From contig JBFISM010000032.1 in the NCBI GenBank assembly GCA_041608535.1, positions 1 through 28,573 of the forward strand: DNA of 28,573 bases, in the 5' to 3' direction. Origin of the DNA: JBFISM01 sp041608535. GTDB lineage: Bacteria > Actinomycetota > Acidimicrobiia > Spongiisociales > UBA5794. How positions within the stretch are numbered: position 1 is the first letter of the stretch; every line of letters starts with the position of its first letter. The notes under the pieces were generated by a model. That model saw only the letters and a list, made by a program, of their open reading frames with translations. It was not told the origin of the DNA and made no database searches. The position numbers were made by a program, and so were the translations under genes. This document shows positions 14,394 through 20,836 of this stretch, piece after piece.

Positions 14394-14411
14394 ATGAGGC
14401 CGACGCCTCAT
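14394..14411. promoter_or_regulatory. 18-bp palindrome (7-4-7) upstream of RNA unit 3
   Basis: ATGAGGC-CGAC-GCCTCAT is a perfect 7-bp inverted repeat with a 4-nt spacer. Its right arm is the conserved upstream box of the unit 3 promoter, so a dimeric regulator may bind here. In unit 2 only the GCCTCAT arm is present. Confidence 0.5.
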
Positions 14412-14464
14412 TACCGCTCGCAGGGGGATCATGACTGTAAGAAGAACGGCGCATTACCGTCTCA
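14405..14464 (+). promoter_or_regulatory. Promoter of RNA unit 3 (three conserved boxes)
   Basis: GCCTCAT (14405-14411), TGTAAG (14436-14441, within CTGTAAGA) and GTCTCA (14459-14464) repeat the 31 and 23 bp spacings of units 1 and 2 exactly. Confidence 0.65.
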
Positions 14465-14468
14465 CAAC

Positions 14469-14578
14469 TGATGGTTGCTGGGGGAAGCCAGCGTAGGGCA
14501 CGCCTGAACAGGGCACGCAGGGCGCTGGTCGGGCACCATCACGGACAGCGGCGTTCTAGGGGCGCCGCTGTTCCGTTT
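14469..14578 (+). ncRNA. Predicted structured small RNA, unit 3
   Basis: TGATGGT (14469-14475) pairs perfectly with ACCATCA (14535-14541), closing a 73-nt domain that abuts the terminator. Inside, GCTGG (14477-14481) and CCAGC (14488-14492) form a hairpin with loop GGGAAG, part of the motif GGGGGAAGCC shared with unit 2. CCAGCG (14488-14493) can instead pair with CGCTGG (14523-14528), so two exclusive folds exist. An ATG at 14471 opens a frame that runs through the terminator into the permease region and is rejected as coding. It might be a leader of the permease gene that ends in an attenuator, or a free small RNA. Confidence 0.6.
14541..14578 (+). terminator. Intrinsic terminator of unit 3
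   Basis: ACGGA pairs with TCCGT and CAGCGGCG with CGCCGCTG around a 9-nt loop, with one bulged T. TTT follows at 14576-14578. It lies 50 bp upstream of the permease start and would stop unit 3 transcription before that gene. Confidence 0.8.
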
Positions 14579-14628
14579 GCCCAAACGCAGCCCGCTCCCC
14601 CCGTCACCCCTCACCGGCAGCGACGAGA

Positions 14629-15909
14629 ATGCGACGCGGCATGGAGGGCTCGCTGCGCAGACAACTCGGTACGACTGCGGCGGTGCTGCTCGGGTTGGGC
14701 TCGATCGTGGGCACCGGCGTCTTCGTCAGCATCGGGATCGCCGCCGGTGTCGCCGGCCCGAGCGTGGTGTCGGCGGTGGCTGCTGCTGGTCTGGTTGCGG
14801 CCGCCAACGGCCTGAGCAGTGCCCAGCTGGCCGCCGCCCATCCGGTGAGCGGAGGCACCTACGTCTATGCCGGCCGCCTGCTCTCCCCCGGGTGGGGATT
14901 CGTCGCCGGGTGGATGTTCCTCGGTGCAAAGACCGCATCCGCCGCCACAGCCGCCCTCGGCTTCTCCGGATACCTCCTCGCCGCCACCGGGTGGCCACCG
15001 GGATGGCACCGATTCATCGCACTCGGCATCGTGGCGCTGGTGGGTGCGGCCGTGTTGCGTGGCATACGTCGCTCGGCGACAGTCAACGGAGTGCTCGTCG
15101 GATTCGTGATCGCCGCGCTCGGGATGTTTGTCGTCGCCGGAATCGCCGACGTCAGCCGCCAGAACATCGCCGCTGCCGCTCCGACGCTCACCGGAAGTTG
15201 GTTCGAAGCTGCCGCGCTGATGTTCGTGGCCTATACCGGCTATGGACGCATTGCCACCCTCGGGGAGGAGGTGCGCGATCCGGTCCGCACCATTCCCCGG
15301 GCGATCGTCACCACCATGGCGATCACGATCGCCTTGTACGGACTCGTCGCCGTGGTCGCGATCGGCAGCATCGGTGCGGCAGTGCTGGCTGCGGCCACCG
15401 AGACGAGCACCGCACCGCTGGTGGCGGCTGCGGGACATCCCGGTGTAGCACGGCTCGTCGAGGTGGCCGCCATCGTCGCCATGGCGAGCGTGCTCTTGAA
15501 CCTCGTGCTCGGCGTATCTCGAGTGGTACTCGCCATGGGCCGGGAGGGAGATCTCCCGCACCGAATGGCGGCAGTCGACGCAACGGGGACCACACCGGTA
15601 CCGGCGACGGTTGCCACCCTGGCGGCGGTGGCGGGGCTGACCCTCATCGGCAACGTGACGACAACCTGGACATTCAGCGCAGTCACCGTGCTGATCTACT
15701 ACACGCTCACGAACCTGGCCGCGCTGCGGCTACGACCGGAGCAACGCCGGTTTCCGCGGTGGATCGCTGCCGGGGGCGCCGCCGCCTGCCTCGGTCTGGC
15801 GGTGTTCGTCGAGCCGTTGGTGTGGCTGGCCACCGGATTGCTGCTCGCTGTCGGGTTCGGGTTGCGAGCTGTGCTGCACCGGAGAACGACAGCGCGGGGA
15901 ACGCAGTAG
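14629..15909 (+). CDS. APC-superfamily amino acid permease
   Basis: This 426-residue membrane protein has about twelve hydrophobic helices. The first carries GLGSIVGTGVFVSIG, the unwound substrate-binding Gly-rich segment of APC transporters. It is followed by SGGTYVYAGRLLSPGWGFVAGW. GYGRIATLGEEVRDPVRTIPRAI matches the conserved helix 6 to loop region (normally FxGFE/D...NP.R.IPRAI). Substrate cannot be read from the sequence. The start may be ATG 14629 or ATG 14641; neither has a clear Shine-Dalgarno sequence. It follows the three RNA units and may be their regulated target. Its stop overlaps the TAGCCT promoter hexamer of the next gene. Confidence 0.9.
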   Translation: MRRGMEGSLRRQLGTTAAVLLGLGSIVGTGVFVSIGIAAGVAGPSVVSAVAAAGLVAAANGLSSAQLAAAHPVSGGTYVYAGRLLSPGWGFVAGWMFLGAKTASAATAALGFSGYLLAATGWPPGWHRFIALGIVALVGAAVLRGIRRSATVNGVLVGFVIAALGMFVVAGIADVSRQNIAAAAPTLTGSWFEAAALMFVAYTGYGRIATLGEEVRDPVRTIPRAIVTTMAITIALYGLVAVVAIGSIGAAVLAAATETSTAPLVAAAGHPGVARLVEVAAIVAMASVLLNLVLGVSRVVLAMGREGDLPHRMAAVDATGTTPVPATVATLAAVAGLTLIGNVTTTWTFSAVTVLIYYTLTNLAALRLRPEQRRFPRWIAAGGAAACLGLAVFVEPLVWLATGLLLAVGFGLRAVLHRRTTARGTQ

Positions 15910-15912
15910 CCT
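15907..15912 (+). promoter_or_regulatory. Leaderless -10 hexamer TAGCCT of the PAC2 gene
   Basis: TAGCCT stands 6 nt before ATG 15919 and overlaps the permease stop codon TAG. With initiation about 7 nt downstream, the transcript would begin at the start codon. Confidence 0.5.
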
Positions 15913-15918
15913 TCGCTC

Positions 15919-16770
15919 ATGGATGCGATACGGCGCTTCGCCAAGCCGTCGCTACGTCGTCCCAAGGCGCTCATCGCCTTCGAGGGCTGGAACGACGCGT
16001 GTGAGGCGGCGAGCGGTGCGGTGCGTCATGTATTGCGAGAGCAGGGGGTCGACGAGCCGTTTGCGCTCATCGACCCAGAGGAGTTCTACGACTTCCAGGT
16101 ACGCCGCCCCACCGTTGCCATCTCCGGCGGCGGCACCCGCAGTCTCACCTGGCCGTCGACTCGGTTCTATGCGGTGCCGCTGCCGGGCCAGCCGCACGAT
16201 CTCGTCGTCGTGCTCGGCGAGGAGCCGAGCTTCCGCTGGAAGACCTTCGCCAGGACGCTGAACGTGATTCTCGCCGAGAGCGACGTGGAGCAGGCGGTCC
16301 TGGTCGGAGCCTTCGTCGGTCAGGTGGCGCATACTCTGCCGGTGCCGGTGATCGGAGTGGCGACCGACCCCGATCTCATCGAACGCTTCGGGTTGATGAC
16401 CTCGCGCTACGAGGGGCCGACGGGCATCGTCGGCGTGCTCCAGGAGGCGTGCCGCGAGGAGGGCATCCCCACCATGAGCCTGTGGGGAGCGACACCTCAT
16501 TATCTGGCGGCCAACGCCAATCCCAAAGCGATGCTGGCGCTCCTCGACCGGGCACTGCAGTTGCTCGGGGTATCCGTGGACACCGTGGGCCTGCGCATCG
16601 CCGCCGAGGAGTTCGAGCAACGGGTCGACAACGCCATGGAGGACTCGGAGGAACTGACCCAATACGTCGCCGATCTCGAGGACTCCGAGGACGCCGAGCC
16701 GATCGATCCCACCGGTACCGACGATCTCGTGTCCGAGATCGAGACGTTCCTACGCAACCAGGATCAGTAG
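15919..16770 (+). CDS. PAC2-family protein
   Basis: This 283-residue protein of the proteasome-assembly-chaperone-2-like family is widespread in actinobacteria. The N-terminal LIAFEGWNDACEAASGAV is the family's GWxDAG-type signature. The central LVVVLGEEPSFRWKTFARTL and QAVLVGAFVGQVAHTLPVPVIG lie in its Rossmann-like core. The AGTPHY-like element appears here as WGATPHYLAANANPKAMLALL. The C-terminal ~40 residues are very acidic. In bacteria the function is unsettled; a link to the actinobacterial proteasome is only suggested by homology to the eukaryotic chaperone. It is probably leaderless, and its stop is 70 bp before malate dehydrogenase. Confidence 0.88.
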   Translation: MDAIRRFAKPSLRRPKALIAFEGWNDACEAASGAVRHVLREQGVDEPFALIDPEEFYDFQVRRPTVAISGGGTRSLTWPSTRFYAVPLPGQPHDLVVVLGEEPSFRWKTFARTLNVILAESDVEQAVLVGAFVGQVAHTLPVPVIGVATDPDLIERFGLMTSRYEGPTGIVGVLQEACREEGIPTMSLWGATPHYLAANANPKAMLALLDRALQLLGVSVDTVGLRIAAEEFEQRVDNAMEDSEELTQYVADLEDSEDAEPIDPTGTDDLVSEIETFLRNQDQ

Positions 16771-16827
16771 TCCCTCCGGTACACGGCGGCGAAGAGGCGT
16801 GCTCGTGGCCGCCGGCTCGGGAATGGG

Positions 16828-16833
16828 TAGGCT
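16828..16833 (+). promoter_or_regulatory. Leaderless -10 hexamer TAGGCT of malate dehydrogenase
   Basis: TAGGCT is 7 nt before ATG 16841 with no Shine-Dalgarno sequence between. The same hexamer serves csoR. Confidence 0.5.
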
Positions 16834-16840
16834 CCCGGCC

Positions 16841-17827
16841 ATGACGAATCCAATGCGTGTCGCCGTGACCGGTGCAGCCGGACAGATCGGCTACAGCGTC
16901 CTGTTTCGAATCGCCTCGGGTCAGCTGCTTGGACCCGATCAACCCATCATCCTGCAAATGCTCGAAATAACTCCGGCGCTGGATGCGCTCGACGGTGTGG
17001 CCATGGAGCTGGAGGACTGTGCGTTCCCACTGCTGACGGACATGGTGAAGACCGACAACGCCGAGACCGGTTTTGGCGACGCCGATGTGGCGCTGCTCGT
17101 GGGTGCGATGCCTCGCAAGGAAGGCATGGAACGTTCCGATCTCCTGTCGGCGAACGGTGCCATCTTCACCGAGCAGGGCAAGGCTCTGAGCAACGCCGCC
17201 AGCCGTGACGTCAAGGTGCTCGTCGTGGGCAATCCCGCCAACACCAATGCACTCATCGCCATGAACAACGCCCCGGATCTCGACCCTCGCCAGTTCACCG
17301 CCATGACCCGACTCGACCACAATCGCGCCATCTCGCAGCTGGCCGCCAGGACCGGCGCTCCCGTTGCCGGCATCAAGAAGATGACGATATGGGGCAACCA
17401 CTCGAGCACACAGTATCCGGACCTCTTCCATTGTGAGATAGACGGCAAGTCCGCCTATGACGTCGTGGACGACCACGAGTGGTACGACCAGGTGTTCATC
17501 CCCACCGTTGCCGGACGCGGCGCCGCCATCATCCGCGCCCGCGGGGCCAGCTCGGCGGCGTCTGCAGCGAACGCGGCGGTCGATCACATGCGTGATTGGG
17601 TGCGCGGCACACCGCCCGACGACTGGGTCTCGATGTCCGTGCCGAGTGACGGCTCCTACGACATCCCGGAGGGATTGATGTGCTCGTTCCCGTGCACCAC
17701 GGCACATGGTGACTGGCACATCGTTCCGGGGCTCGACATCAACGACTACTCCCGCACCAAGATCGACACGTCGGCGGCCGAGTTGGCCGCCGAGCGCGAT
17801 GCTGTTGCCGAGCTCGGCTTGATCTAG
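16841..17827 (+). CDS. mdh: Malate dehydrogenase (NAD-dependent)
   Basis: This 328-residue enzyme oxidises malate to oxaloacetate in the citric acid cycle. It has the nucleotide-binding VAVTGAAGQIGYSVLFRIASG and the substrate arginines in AMPRKEGMERSDLL (mobile loop) and MTRLDHNRA. The catalytic histidine is in IWGNHSSTQYPD. The long N-terminal loop LLGPDQPIILQMLEI is typical of the MDH type close to eukaryotic cytosolic enzymes, common in actinobacteria. ATG 16841 is preferred over upstream starts because the Rossmann strand begins five residues later and TAGGCT lies just upstream. The gene ends at a small hairpin shared with the next convergent gene. Confidence 0.96.
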   Translation: MTNPMRVAVTGAAGQIGYSVLFRIASGQLLGPDQPIILQMLEITPALDALDGVAMELEDCAFPLLTDMVKTDNAETGFGDADVALLVGAMPRKEGMERSDLLSANGAIFTEQGKALSNAASRDVKVLVVGNPANTNALIAMNNAPDLDPRQFTAMTRLDHNRAISQLAARTGAPVAGIKKMTIWGNHSSTQYPDLFHCEIDGKSAYDVVDDHEWYDQVFIPTVAGRGAAIIRARGASSAASAANAAVDHMRDWVRGTPPDDWVSMSVPSDGSYDIPEGLMCSFPCTTAHGDWHIVPGLDINDYSRTKIDTSAAELAAERDAVAELGLI

Positions 17828-17831
17828 CCGA
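17814..17831. terminator. Small hairpin over the malate dehydrogenase stop codon
   Basis: TCGGCT-TGATCT-AGCCGA is a 6-bp stem with a 6-nt loop, and the TAG stop (17825-17827) spans loop and right arm. It lies 7 bp from the stop of the convergent secreted-protein gene. Confidence 0.4.
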
Positions 17832-17837
17832 CCCGGA

Positions 17838-18272
17838 TCAGCGTCCGAAGCAGAGCTCGCCGCTGATGTTCTGGATGTCCGCCACGCCGGCGGCCACGTC
17901 GGCGATGCCGTACCACGCGAACTGACCGGCTCCGCCCTTCTTCACCTTCAGCGTCGACTCGAAGAACACCAAGTCGTCGCCGAGCGGCGTGCCCAACGAG
18001 TCCTCGACCACAACCAGCGGACCTTGTTCGAAGAACATCACGAACCGGATCAGAAGCCGGTTCTCCCCGATCTCTCTAACCCCCGTGGGGAAGAACGGCA
18101 CGGTCTGCGCTTCACCACCCAGCTCGACCTCGAGGATTCCTTGTCCGGTGGTGCCGAAGTCCAGGAAACCGCTGCCCTCCAGGGTTGCACACTCTTGGGC
18201 CGACGCTGCCGCAGGAGCGAACACGACACCGAACACCAACGACACGGCCAACACCATACGGATCCGTCGCAT
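17838..18272 (-). CDS. Small secreted protein of unknown function
   Basis: This 144-residue protein has a signal peptide (MRRIRMVLAVSLVFGVVFAP, then an Ala-x-Ala site at ASAQ near residue 26). The mature part of about 118 residues is beta-rich (GFLDFGTTGQGILEVELGG, LLIRFVMFFEQGPLVVVED, DLVFFESTLKVKK). It has two cysteines, at its second residue or so (QEC) and near its end (GELCFG), which could close the fold by a disulfide. I recognise no family. AGGAAGGGG precedes the ATG at 18272. It stands between malate dehydrogenase and the molybdenum hydroxylase gene, and nothing in the context points to a role. Confidence 0.75.
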   Translation of the reverse strand: MRRIRMVLAVSLVFGVVFAPAAASAQECATLEGSGFLDFGTTGQGILEVELGGEAQTVPFFPTGVREIGENRLLIRFVMFFEQGPLVVVEDSLGTPLGDDLVFFESTLKVKKGGAGQFAWYGIADVAAGVADIQNISGELCFGR

Positions 18273-18355
18273 GGAATCCCCTTCCTCGCTTCTCCAACCA
18301 TACCGATTCGATGCGGGGAATGGCTGGACTCGCGGCGATGGTGGCCGGCGACGGG

Positions 18356-20647
18356 TCAGCCGTTGATGGCCTGCCAGACCGTCGCCGGGGTCAGCGGCAT
18401 GTCGATGTGCTCCACGCCCAGATGGGCGAGCGCATCGATCACCGCATTGTGGATCGCCGGGGTGGAGCCGATGGTGGCGGCTTCACCGATACCCTTGGCT
18501 CCGAGCGGGTTGTGCGGCGTGGGGGTCTCCGAGATGCGCCGCTCCACACTGGGGAGTGAGTCGGCGGTCGGCAGCAAGTACGACGTGAGATTCCCGGAGA
18601 GCGAGTTGCCGTCGTCGTCGTAGCGCACTGCCTCGTAGAGGGCTTGCCCGGCCCCCTGGGCGATCCCGCCGTGTACCTGGCCGGCGACGAGCAGCGGGTT
18701 GAGCACCGTCCCGCAATCGTCGACGGCGATGTGGCGCAGCAAACGTACGGCGCCCGTCTCGATGTCCACCTCGACGACCGAAAGGTGGGTTCCGAACGGG
18801 AAGGTCGACTTGCCCTGATCGAAAGTGAACTCGGCGCCGAGCACCTCGTCGGCATCGTCCAAGTCGGTGACGGACTCCGCAGCCAGCGCTGCCACCTCGC
18901 CCCACGTCATGCCGCTGTCGGGCACCCCGACAACTCCGATCCTGGCGTCATCGGCGAGCTGGACGTCGTCGAGGGCCGCCTCCAGATGCTCGGCGACCAG
19001 CCGGCGCGCCTTGGCCACCACTTCCTCGCTGGCTCGGTAGAGACCGGAGCCGGCGAGTTGCAGCGACCGCGAGCCTCCGGTGCCGTCGCCGCGCGGAATC
19101 ACGCTCGTATCCGCCTGGAGCACCCTGATGCGTTCCACATCGATCTTGGTGAGCGCCGAAACCACCTGGGCGAAGGCCGTCTCGTGCCCCTGGCCGTGGC
19201 CGGACGTCCCCACCCGAGCGGTGGCAGTGCCATCGGTGTGGATCTCGAGCGCAGTCCACTCGACCGGTCCCTCGACGGCAGTGACCTCGACATATGTCGA
19301 CAGGCCGATACCGATCAGCTTGCTGTCCCCACTCTCCCGGCGGTGGCGCTGCTCTCGCCGCAGCTCGTCGTAGCCGGCGGCCTGCAGGGCGAGATCGAGC
19401 GAGGTCTCGTAGGCGCCGGAGTCGTATTCGACACCGGTCGGCGTGCTGTAGGGAAAGTGGTTCGGCTGGAGATAGTTGCGGCGACGCAACTCGGCCGGGT
19501 CCATGCCGAGCTTGGCGGCGAGGACGTCCATGGCCCGCTCGATCATCTGCGTGGCCTCCGGCCGTCCCGCACCCCGGTACGCATGGATCGGCGTGGTGTT
19601 GGTGGCCAGCGCCTTCCAGTGAAACTCGACGTGGGGGATGTGATACACCCCTGTTGCCATCCACCGCGTCCAGTACGGCATGTGGGCGCCCAGCGTCGGG
19701 TAGGCGCCGGCATCTTGCAGCATCTCGGCGCGCAGCCCGGTGATGTTCCCGGTCTCATCGGCGGCCAGCGTGACCGTGAGATAGGCGGCGCGGCCGTGGT
19801 ACATCCCCGTCAGGTTGCCTCGCCGATCCTCGTGCCAGCGCACCGGAGCCCCGAGACGCTGCGCCAGGGCCACGGTCAATGCCTGCTCTGGATAGGTGGC
19901 GAACTTTGCGCCAAATCCGCCGCCCATGTCGGGCGACTTGACCTCGAGGGCATAACGGTCGACCCCGACGAGGCGCGAGATCCGGTTGCGGTGACCAAAG
20001 ACGTTCTGGCTTCCCAAGAGCACCTCGATCGCCCCGTTGGGACCACCGGCCGGATCAGGAATGGCCAGAGCATTGTTGGTCTCGAGCGGGACCGCCGCCA
20101 ACCGCTGGCTGTGCACCGTGACCGTCACCGTCACGGGAGCCGAGTCGAACAGCTCGGGGTCGGACTCGTCTTCGTGACTCTTGGCGAGGTTGGTGCCGAT
20201 CTCACTGTGGACCACGACCTCGTCGCGCAGTGCCTCACGCGGGTCGGTCACCGCCGGGAGCGCATCGATGTCGGGAAAGACCATCGACGCCGCATCGACG
20301 GCTTGCCGCTCTGTCTCGGCCACGACGATCGCCAGGATCTCCCCCGCAAAGCGAACCGTTCCTTCCGCCAGCAGCGGTCTCGAGAATCGCTTGTCCACAC
20401 CTGGCGCCGACGGCGGGATCGTGTCGAGCTCGAAGTCGGCAGCGGTGAAGACTTCAATGACACCCTCCATGTCTGCAGCCATGGACGTGTCTATCTGGTT
20501 GATGATGCCGTGTGCGAGTGCAGAACGGACCGGCACCATCCACAGGCACCCTTCGATGGCCCGGTTGGCGACGTAACTGCCCCGTCCCCGGATGAAGCGA
20601 GGGTCTTCGGTGCGCTTCACCGCAGCCCCGAGAATCGATCCTGCCAT
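18356..20647 (-). CDS. Form II CoxL-like molybdenum hydroxylase large subunit
   Basis: This 763-residue protein has the usual length of the molybdopterin-cytosine-dinucleotide subunit of the xanthine dehydrogenase / CO dehydrogenase family. Its opening GAAVKRTEDPRFIRGRGSYV, the PDMGGGFGAK motif and the AYRGAGR motif (residues 356-362) are characteristic. AYRGAGR marks form II (putative) CoxL; true aerobic CO dehydrogenase has AYRCSFR. The catalytic glutamate of the family is E722 in AKGIGEAA. The usual PMEP-like segment reads VPLETNNALA. The enzyme should hydroxylate an unknown substrate. The FAD (CoxM) and iron-sulfur (CoxS) partners are not adjacent. TAACGT lies 8 nt before the ATG, so it is probably leaderless. 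Confidence 0.92.
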   Translation of the reverse strand: MAGSILGAAVKRTEDPRFIRGRGSYVANRAIEGCLWMVPVRSALAHGIINQIDTSMAADMEGVIEVFTAADFELDTIPPSAPGVDKRFSRPLLAEGTVRFAGEILAIVVAETERQAVDAASMVFPDIDALPAVTDPREALRDEVVVHSEIGTNLAKSHEDESDPELFDSAPVTVTVTVHSQRLAAVPLETNNALAIPDPAGGPNGAIEVLLGSQNVFGHRNRISRLVGVDRYALEVKSPDMGGGFGAKFATYPEQALTVALAQRLGAPVRWHEDRRGNLTGMYHGRAAYLTVTLAADETGNITGLRAEMLQDAGAYPTLGAHMPYWTRWMATGVYHIPHVEFHWKALATNTTPIHAYRGAGRPEATQMIERAMDVLAAKLGMDPAELRRRNYLQPNHFPYSTPTGVEYDSGAYETSLDLALQAAGYDELRREQRHRRESGDSKLIGIGLSTYVEVTAVEGPVEWTALEIHTDGTATARVGTSGHGQGHETAFAQVVSALTKIDVERIRVLQADTSVIPRGDGTGGSRSLQLAGSGLYRASEEVVAKARRLVAEHLEAALDDVQLADDARIGVVGVPDSGMTWGEVAALAAESVTDLDDADEVLGAEFTFDQGKSTFPFGTHLSVVEVDIETGAVRLLRHIAVDDCGTVLNPLLVAGQVHGGIAQGAGQALYEAVRYDDDGNSLSGNLTSYLLPTADSLPSVERRISETPTPHNPLGAKGIGEAATIGSTPAIHNAVIDALAHLGVEHIDMPLTPATVWQAING

Positions 20648-20655
20648 GAGGCGGG

Positions 20656-20661
20656 ACGTTA
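20656..20661 (-). promoter_or_regulatory. Leaderless -10 hexamer TAACGT of the CoxL-like gene
   Basis: The complement of 20656-20661 reads TAACGT, 8 nt before the start at 20647. The identical hexamer precedes the genes at 10295 and 10372. Confidence 0.5.
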
Positions 20662-20670
20662 GTCCCCGTG

Positions 20671-20704
20671 GAGCGAGCCCGGGCGCCCCGGCACGGGCCC
20701 GCTC
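20671..20704. terminator. GC-rich hairpin in the divergent intergenic region
   Basis: GAGCG/CGCTC and GCCCG/CGGGC form a 10-bp stem with one A-C mismatch and a 12-nt loop. No T run follows. It lies upstream of both divergent genes, so it may instead be a regulatory site. Confidence 0.35.
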
Positions 20705-20836
20705 GGTCGGCCAGAGCTACACTCCCACGCAGCCTCGCCGGCATCGCACGTCGCACCCGTGACGGGCCTACCTACGGTCATCGAGCGACCCGTCGGCGCC
20801 GGCGCCACCGCACCGCTCGGGAGGGAACAAACCGGC

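Noticed and set aside
14236..14394. 52-codon frame (MIRRGKPAPAGDI...) in RNA unit 2
   Set aside because: The ATG would sit near the transcript start and could be leaderless, but the frame crosses the terminator hairpin, and the other units have no matching frame. RNA structure explains the sequence better.
14199..14578. Known riboswitch classes in units 2 and 3 (TPP, cobalamin, c-di-AMP, SAM)
   Set aside because: Unit 3 has CTGATGG...CCAGCGTAGGG, faintly like the end of a TPP switch, and CTGTAAG recalls a cobalamin core. The remaining conserved parts of each class are absent or in the wrong order.
14471..14815. Open frame of 114 codons starting in RNA unit 3
   Set aside because: It runs straight through an intrinsic terminator into the permease gene in another frame. 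It is arginine-rich shadow sequence with no Shine-Dalgarno sequence.
18644..20662. 672-codon plus-strand frame opposite the CoxL-like gene
   Set aside because: It is the shadow of a gene with strong family motifs. Its composition is rich in Arg, His, Gly and Asp, with no recognisable domain.
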